Positions 12,349-15,443 of a stretch of DNA of 15,443 nucleotides are shown here, piece by piece. Location: assembly GCA_905193155.1 (NCBI GenBank), contig CAJJNQ010000052.1, positions 1 to 15,443 on the forward strand, in the 5' to 3' direction. Source of the stretch: an uncultured Christensenella sp. Lineage in GTDB: Bacteria; Bacillota; Clostridia; Christensenellales; UBA1750. The translations under genes were made by a program, and so were the position numbers. Positions within the stretch are counted from its first letter, which is position 1, and each line of letters begins with the position of its first letter. A model generated the notes under the pieces. The model made no database searches. It worked only from the letters and a program-made list of their open reading frames with translations, and was not told the origin of the DNA.

Positions 12349-14232
12349 TCAGCGGCACAGGCGCTTCTTGGCACGGACAAGGACAAGCGCAGAGAGTGCG
12401 GCCAGCAGCAGCGTCGGGAGAATCGGCGCGTCCGCGGTCTTGGGGGCGGTGTCGCTCTCGTCGCGGCCGGGGGTGGCCGGGGCGGGTGCGGCAGCGGGCG
12501 CAACGTCCTCGTTCTCCGAATAATCGGGATAGTAGTCGGGTTCGATGAAGGAGGGATTGCCGCCGCTCTGCGCGGGGAGGGTGATCGAGACCGGCTCATT
12601 GCCGTATACCCACTTATTGAACGAGTCCATGGTGACATAGCGTTTGTCCACAAGCTGGCCGTTGAGCGTCAGGCGGATGTCGCGCTGATTCGCGGGCAGA
12701 TGGATCCCCTCGCCGTCCCTGAGGGCAAGGCGGACATAGTAGACGTAGGTCTTGCCCGGCTCAAAGGAAGTCAGCAGCATATTCAGTGCGCGGCGCTCTT
12801 CATTGCCCGGCCTGCTGCTGGTGAAGGACGTATGATCCTCAATGCAGTACCAGAGTTCCCACTCCAGGATGTAGGCAGCGCCGTCGGGGGCCTTGCCGGT
12901 GAAGAGCTTGCCGGGGTCGTCGATCGGCGCGGCGCCGGGCTGTAAGCTGAGCGTCGCGTTCTCAACGGCGAAATCGGTGACAACATTTCGCACGGTGCAG
13001 GCGGCAAGGTGATCCACCATCAGGTAGCCGTTGGCGAGCGTCGCGTTGGCGGAAGTGAGCGGCACAGACTTTCCGTCGAAGGTGAAGGCGATTCGGGTCA
13101 TATCCTTCGGGAAGGCGCGCTTGCTGTCCTTGGGCTTGAGCGTGACGGAATAGGTGTAGGTCTTGCCCTTGGTAAACTCCGTCAGCAGCAGGCCCTGCGC
13201 TTCCAGGAAAGCGTTCTTGCTCTCGTTGCTGGTGTAGTATTTGCCGTTCTCATCCATCCAGGCTTCGTCGTCGATTTCATAATCCGCGCCATCGGGCACG
13301 CTGGCGGTGAAGGCGGGCAGGCCGCTGGCGGGCAGGGTGAGGGTCGCGCCGGAGACGGCGGCGTTCGTAATCTCCTTGAAGTCGGTCAGGTCGAGATAGC
13401 CGCTCTGAACGAGATGAATGCCGCCGGAAATAACTTTGGGGGAGAAGTCCAGCTTTTCGCCGTTGAGGCTGGCGCCCAGGCCGGAGGGCGCCCAGGAATA
13501 GCCGTCTTTGGGGGTGGTGAAGATGACGGTGCAGCGGTAGAAATACCCTTTCTCAAACGTCGTGAAGCGGTTGGTGTTGAGGGAATATTCGCTGCTCCAG
13601 AAGCAGTCGGAGGCCTGCGGGTTGCCGTTTTCATCGGCGGGATAGCGATTCCAGACCACGCCGTTGATGGAATAGGGCTTGCCGCTTGCCACGGCGTAGT
13701 CGTTTATGGACGGGCTTTCGCCGGGCTGATAATTCAGCTTGCAGCGGGTGAACTCGACGTCGTAGACGACCTTGGCGTTCGGGTCGAGGGTGGCGGTGTT
13801 GCTGGTGACGGATTCGCTGCGGGCCTTTTCCGCCAGGGAGGAACCGCCGACCGTCAGCCGGTTGTAGAGCTTGGCGTAGTAGTTGCCCGCGCCGAGGGAG
13901 GTATCGAAGGTCTTTTCTGTGACCGCGCCGGTGTTCAGCCAGTTGTAGAAGTGACTGCTCTCATGAACCCTTTCGTTCGTATTCGCATCGTAGATCTCCA
14001 CGACCATGCGGAAGCGCTCGCTGAGGATGAAGTCCTCGCTAAGGTTGTTGTTGAACTTGATGGTGCATTTGCCGTCCGCGCGGAACGACAATTCCAGGTT
14101 CGAGGGCGCGGGCACGACGAAGTTCGGGTCGTCGTCGTAGGCGGCGGCCTGCGCGGGGGGAACCGGCAGCAGCGCCAGCGTCAGCAGCAGAGTCAGAACC
14201 AGCGCCAGGAGCTTGGGCATGTGTTTCTTCAT
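12349..14232 (-). CDS. Secreted repeat protein with C-terminal sorting-like signal
   Basis: A 627-residue extracellular protein of no family I can name. Residues 1-29 are a signal peptide (MKKHMPK, a Leu-rich core, then PPAQA). After an N-terminal domain (about 37-150) come three diverged repeats of about 130 residues (about 155-290, 291-415, 416-555). Each shows a pattern of W, then F-x-x-G-x-x-Y-x-Y/C-x-V, a lysine/aspartate-rich turn, and L-N/D-G-x-x-V, suggesting Ig-like beta domains. A Pro/Ala-rich linker (578-590) leads to APKTAD (596-601), a hydrophobic stretch (603-619) and KKR, the layout of a sortase signal with PKTAD replacing LPxTG. The start ATG has GAGGAA 8 bases upstream; longer in-frame extension runs into a paralogue remnant. 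Probably a wall-anchored adhesin or binding protein, by inference only. Confidence 0.85.
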   Translation of the reverse strand: MKKHMPKLLALVLTLLLTLALLPVPPAQAAAYDDDPNFVVPAPSNLELSFRADGKCTIKFNNNLSEDFILSERFRMVVEIYDANTNERVHESSHFYNWLNTGAVTEKTFDTSLGAGNYYAKLYNRLTVGGSSLAEKARSESVTSNTATLDPNAKVVYDVEFTRCKLNYQPGESPSINDYAVASGKPYSINGVVWNRYPADENGNPQASDCFWSSEYSLNTNRFTTFEKGYFYRCTVIFTTPKDGYSWAPSGLGASLNGEKLDFSPKVISGGIHLVQSGYLDLTDFKEITNAAVSGATLTLPASGLPAFTASVPDGADYEIDDEAWMDENGKYYTSNESKNAFLEAQGLLLTEFTKGKTYTYSVTLKPKDSKRAFPKDMTRIAFTFDGKSVPLTSANATLANGYLMVDHLAACTVRNVVTDFAVENATLSLQPGAAPIDDPGKLFTGKAPDGAAYILEWELWYCIEDHTSFTSSRPGNEERRALNMLLTSFEPGKTYVYYVRLALRDGEGIHLPANQRDIRLTLNGQLVDKRYVTMDSFNKWVYGNEPVSITLPAQSGGNPSFIEPDYYPDYSENEDVAPAAAPAPATPGRDESDTAPKTADAPILPTLLLAALSALVLVRAKKRLCR

Positions 14233-14290
14233 AAAGACAGTTCCTCTCTGGGTCGTAAAAGGGGACGGATTTGTTGTTTGAATCAAAAAC

Positions 14291-14319
14291 AGTATACAAA
14301 ATATCCAAAGCTTTCGCAA
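14291..14319 (-). promoter_or_regulatory. Promoter of the surface protein gene
   Basis: On the minus strand TTGCGA (complement of 14314-14319), a 17-base spacer and TATACT (complement of 14291-14296), in an AT-rich stretch about 59 bases before the start codon and just downstream of the terminator at 14342-14365. Confidence 0.7.
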
Positions 14320-14341
14320 GAACAATTTTGCGGAAAACAAA

Positions 14342-14365
14342 AAAGCCGCCCGATCGGGCGGCTTT
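14342..14365 (-). terminator. Intrinsic terminator behind the paralogue remnant
   Basis: AAAGCCGCCC-GATC-GGGCGGCTTT is a perfect 10-bp stem; on the minus strand the descending arm runs into TTTTTTGTTTT. It separates the remnant and the acetyltransferase gene from the surface protein gene and suggests the lost paralogue was once an independent transcription unit. Confidence 0.85.
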
Positions 14366-14394
14366 CCTGCGGAGCACGGGGGGATGATTGACTT

Positions 14395-14730
14395 GCACAG
14401 GCGCTTCTTTGCCGAAACCGTCAGCGCAAGCGCGGCAAAGGCGGTCAGCAGCAGCGTCGGGAGAATCGGGGCGTCCGCGGTCTTGGGGGCGGTGTCGCTC
14501 TCGTTGCGGCCGGGGGTGGCCGGGGCGGGTGCGGCAGCGGGCGCAACGTCCTCGTTCTCCGAATCATCGGGATAGCAGTCGGGTTCGATCAAGGAGGTGC
14601 CGCCGCCGCTGGGCGCGGGGAGGGCGATCGAGACCGGCTCATTGCCGTACACGCACTGAGCGAACGAGTCCATGGTGACATAGCGTTTGTCCACAAGCCG
14701 GCCGTTGAGCGTCAAGCGGACGGCGCGTTT
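14395..14730 (-). pseudogene. 3' remnant of a second copy of the surface protein gene
   Basis: The frame encodes a close copy of the last about 109 residues of the neighbouring surface protein: RLTLNG, VDKRYVTMDSF, YGNEPVSI, SENEDVAPAAAPAPATPGR, ESDTAPKTADAPILPTLLL and AKKRLC are shared, with roughly four-fifths identity by eye. Everything upstream of that is missing: homology stops near 14730, inside the end of the acetyltransferase gene, and no start codon or ribosome binding site remains. The normal stop is also lost, since after AKKRLCK the frame continues through the terminator. It is a deletion relic of a tandem duplication, and possibly a donor for recombination with the intact gene. 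Confidence 0.85.
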
Positions 14731-15284
14731 TCGTGGCGGTAATAGACGGTGTCCACGCCGCATCCGCGGTCGTTCGGCAGGCGCAGCACCTCTTCAAAGC
14801 CCAGCTCCGGCATCAGGTGCGCCTGGGCGCGGTTGGTGGACCAGGTGCGCAGCAGCACGGGGCGGCCGGGCAGATGCTCCCGCGCCCAGTCCATGGCGGC
14901 GCGGTAGAGGCGGGGCGAGATGTGCTGCCCGCGGCAGGCATGCGACACCGCCATGGTGGAAAGGTAGCAGTAAGTTGCGCCGTCGGAGAGCGCGCCGCAG
15001 GTGTATTCCGGGCGGAAGGACAGAAAGCCGACGATGCGGCCGTTTCCCGCGCAGAGCACGACGTGCTGGGCGATGAGCGCGTTAAAATAGTCGCGCACGC
15101 CGTCCGGGTTGTGCTCGGAGCCGGAAAGCGCGGCCTGCGTGGTGCTGCGGCGGAAGGACAGCGGCGGCACGAAATCGCCGTCGCACTCGATGAGCAGGTC
15201 GTAAAGCTGGCGCTGCTCGTCCGGGTCGGTCACGCCCGCGCGGACGAAGAAGCGGTAGGAATCGGAAGAAAGGTTTGCGCACAT
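14712..15284 (-). CDS. GNAT-family N-acetyltransferase
   Basis: A 190-residue cytoplasmic protein. The GNAT core is visible as VVLCAGNGRIVGFLSFRP (75-92, strands 2-4), then YLSTMAVSHACRGQHISPRL (107-126), where CRGQHI is the acetyl-CoA pyrophosphate loop, and HLMPELGFEEVLR (156-168), the typical late helix and strand. It transfers an acetyl group to an amine on an unidentified small molecule or protein. The start ATG (complement of 15282-15284) has GGAGGT 7 bases upstream; an extension further upstream lacks this. The last residues (ENAPSA and the TGA) are encoded by DNA that belongs to the surface-protein paralogue, so the native C-terminus was probably replaced by a few residues when the deletion occurred; the catalytic fold is complete. 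Confidence 0.87.
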   Translation of the reverse strand: MCANLSSDSYRFFVRAGVTDPDEQRQLYDLLIECDGDFVPPLSFRRSTTQAALSGSEHNPDGVRDYFNALIAQHVVLCAGNGRIVGFLSFRPEYTCGALSDGATYCYLSTMAVSHACRGQHISPRLYRAAMDWAREHLPGRPVLLRTWSTNRAQAHLMPELGFEEVLRLPNDRGCGVDTVYYRHENAPSA

Positions 15285-15389
15285 AAAAGTTACCTCCGCA
15301 AGGGGGAATATAATAAGAGTATTGCAGGAAATAAGCGGGGCCGCCGGAGGGGGGGCCGGGGGAATCCCGGCAGGGTTCCTCCGGCTTCC

Positions 15390-15434
15390 GGCAGACATGC
15401 AGGAGGAGCCTTCGGCTCGTCCTGCATGTCTGCC
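15390..15434. repeat. Long hairpin at the window edge
   Basis: Arms of 21 bases (starting GGCAGACATGCAGGAGG and mirrored to TGCC at 15434) pair with one mismatch around TTC, which is GAA on the minus strand. Directly to its left a GC-rich compound palindrome (GCCGGAGG ... CCTCCGGC, about 15341-15384) is present. It may be a terminator of a gene beyond the window or another member of the GAA-loop repeats. Confidence 0.6.
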
Positions 15435-15443
15435 CTGGTGTGG

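Noticed and set aside
13009..14391. Plus-strand frame of 460 codons opposite the surface protein
   Set aside because: Gly/Val/Ala-rich shadow with no recognisable domain; the minus strand has a signal peptide, promoter, repeats and sorting signal.
14395..14763. Start of an 804-codon version of the surface protein upstream of 14232
   Set aside because: The extra part is the paralogue remnant plus terminator and promoter DNA; a proper signal peptide and ribosome binding site mark the start at 14232.

Overview
The window looks like a chromosomal segment of a GC-rich, low-density Gram-positive anaerobe, most likely a gut-type Clostridia (Bacillota). The basis is strong AGGAGG-type ribosome binding sites, several TTGNNN-17-TATANT promoters, a PadR regulator, a cell-wall sorting signal of PKTxD type, and large palindromic intergenic repeats of a kind I associate with such genomes. 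I cannot name a genus. There are no rRNA, tRNA, CRISPR, phage or transposase genes.

Layout. 59-955 (+) is a diacylglycerol-kinase-family lipid kinase. It converges, through a two-way terminator, on a small membrane zinc-ribbon protein (1056-1460, -). A 0.7 kb gap (1461-2155) is packed with palindromic repeats. 2156-3010 (-) is a xylose-isomerase-like TIM-barrel protein; behind it lies a short C-terminal gene relic and another repeat copy. 3437-4258 (+) is a metallo-beta-lactamase-fold hydrolase with a clear promoter, converging through a 17-bp terminator on a padR/flavin-oxidoreductase operon (5656 to 4376, -). Divergent from padR is an amidohydrolase (5839-6984, +). A second repeat-filled gap (6985-7540) precedes glycerate kinase (7541-8713, +), a broken gene, and a GH36-like alpha-galactosidase (9028-10662, +). 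A third repeat gap (10663-11124) holds a MITE-like element and inverted repeat copies. The rest is on the minus strand: a membrane-anchored endonuclease/exonuclease/phosphatase-fold protein, a 627-residue secreted repeat protein with a sorting signal, the truncated 3' end of a paralogue of it, and a GNAT acetyltransferase whose last codons overlap that remnant.

Functionally the genes are a loose mixture: carbohydrate and sugar-acid use (isomerase-like protein, glycerate kinase, alpha-galactosidase), hydrolases, one small regulated redox operon, and surface or envelope proteins. No single pathway unites them.

The most unusual feature is non-coding. All four large intergenic gaps contain repeat modules in which conserved flanks and conserved hairpin loops (AGT in the first hairpin, GAA in the second) enclose stem arms that differ between copies in sequence and length yet remain self-complementary. 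Compensatory and strand-specific G-U changes indicate that the structure itself is maintained. A second, separate repeat family shows the same behaviour at its ends.
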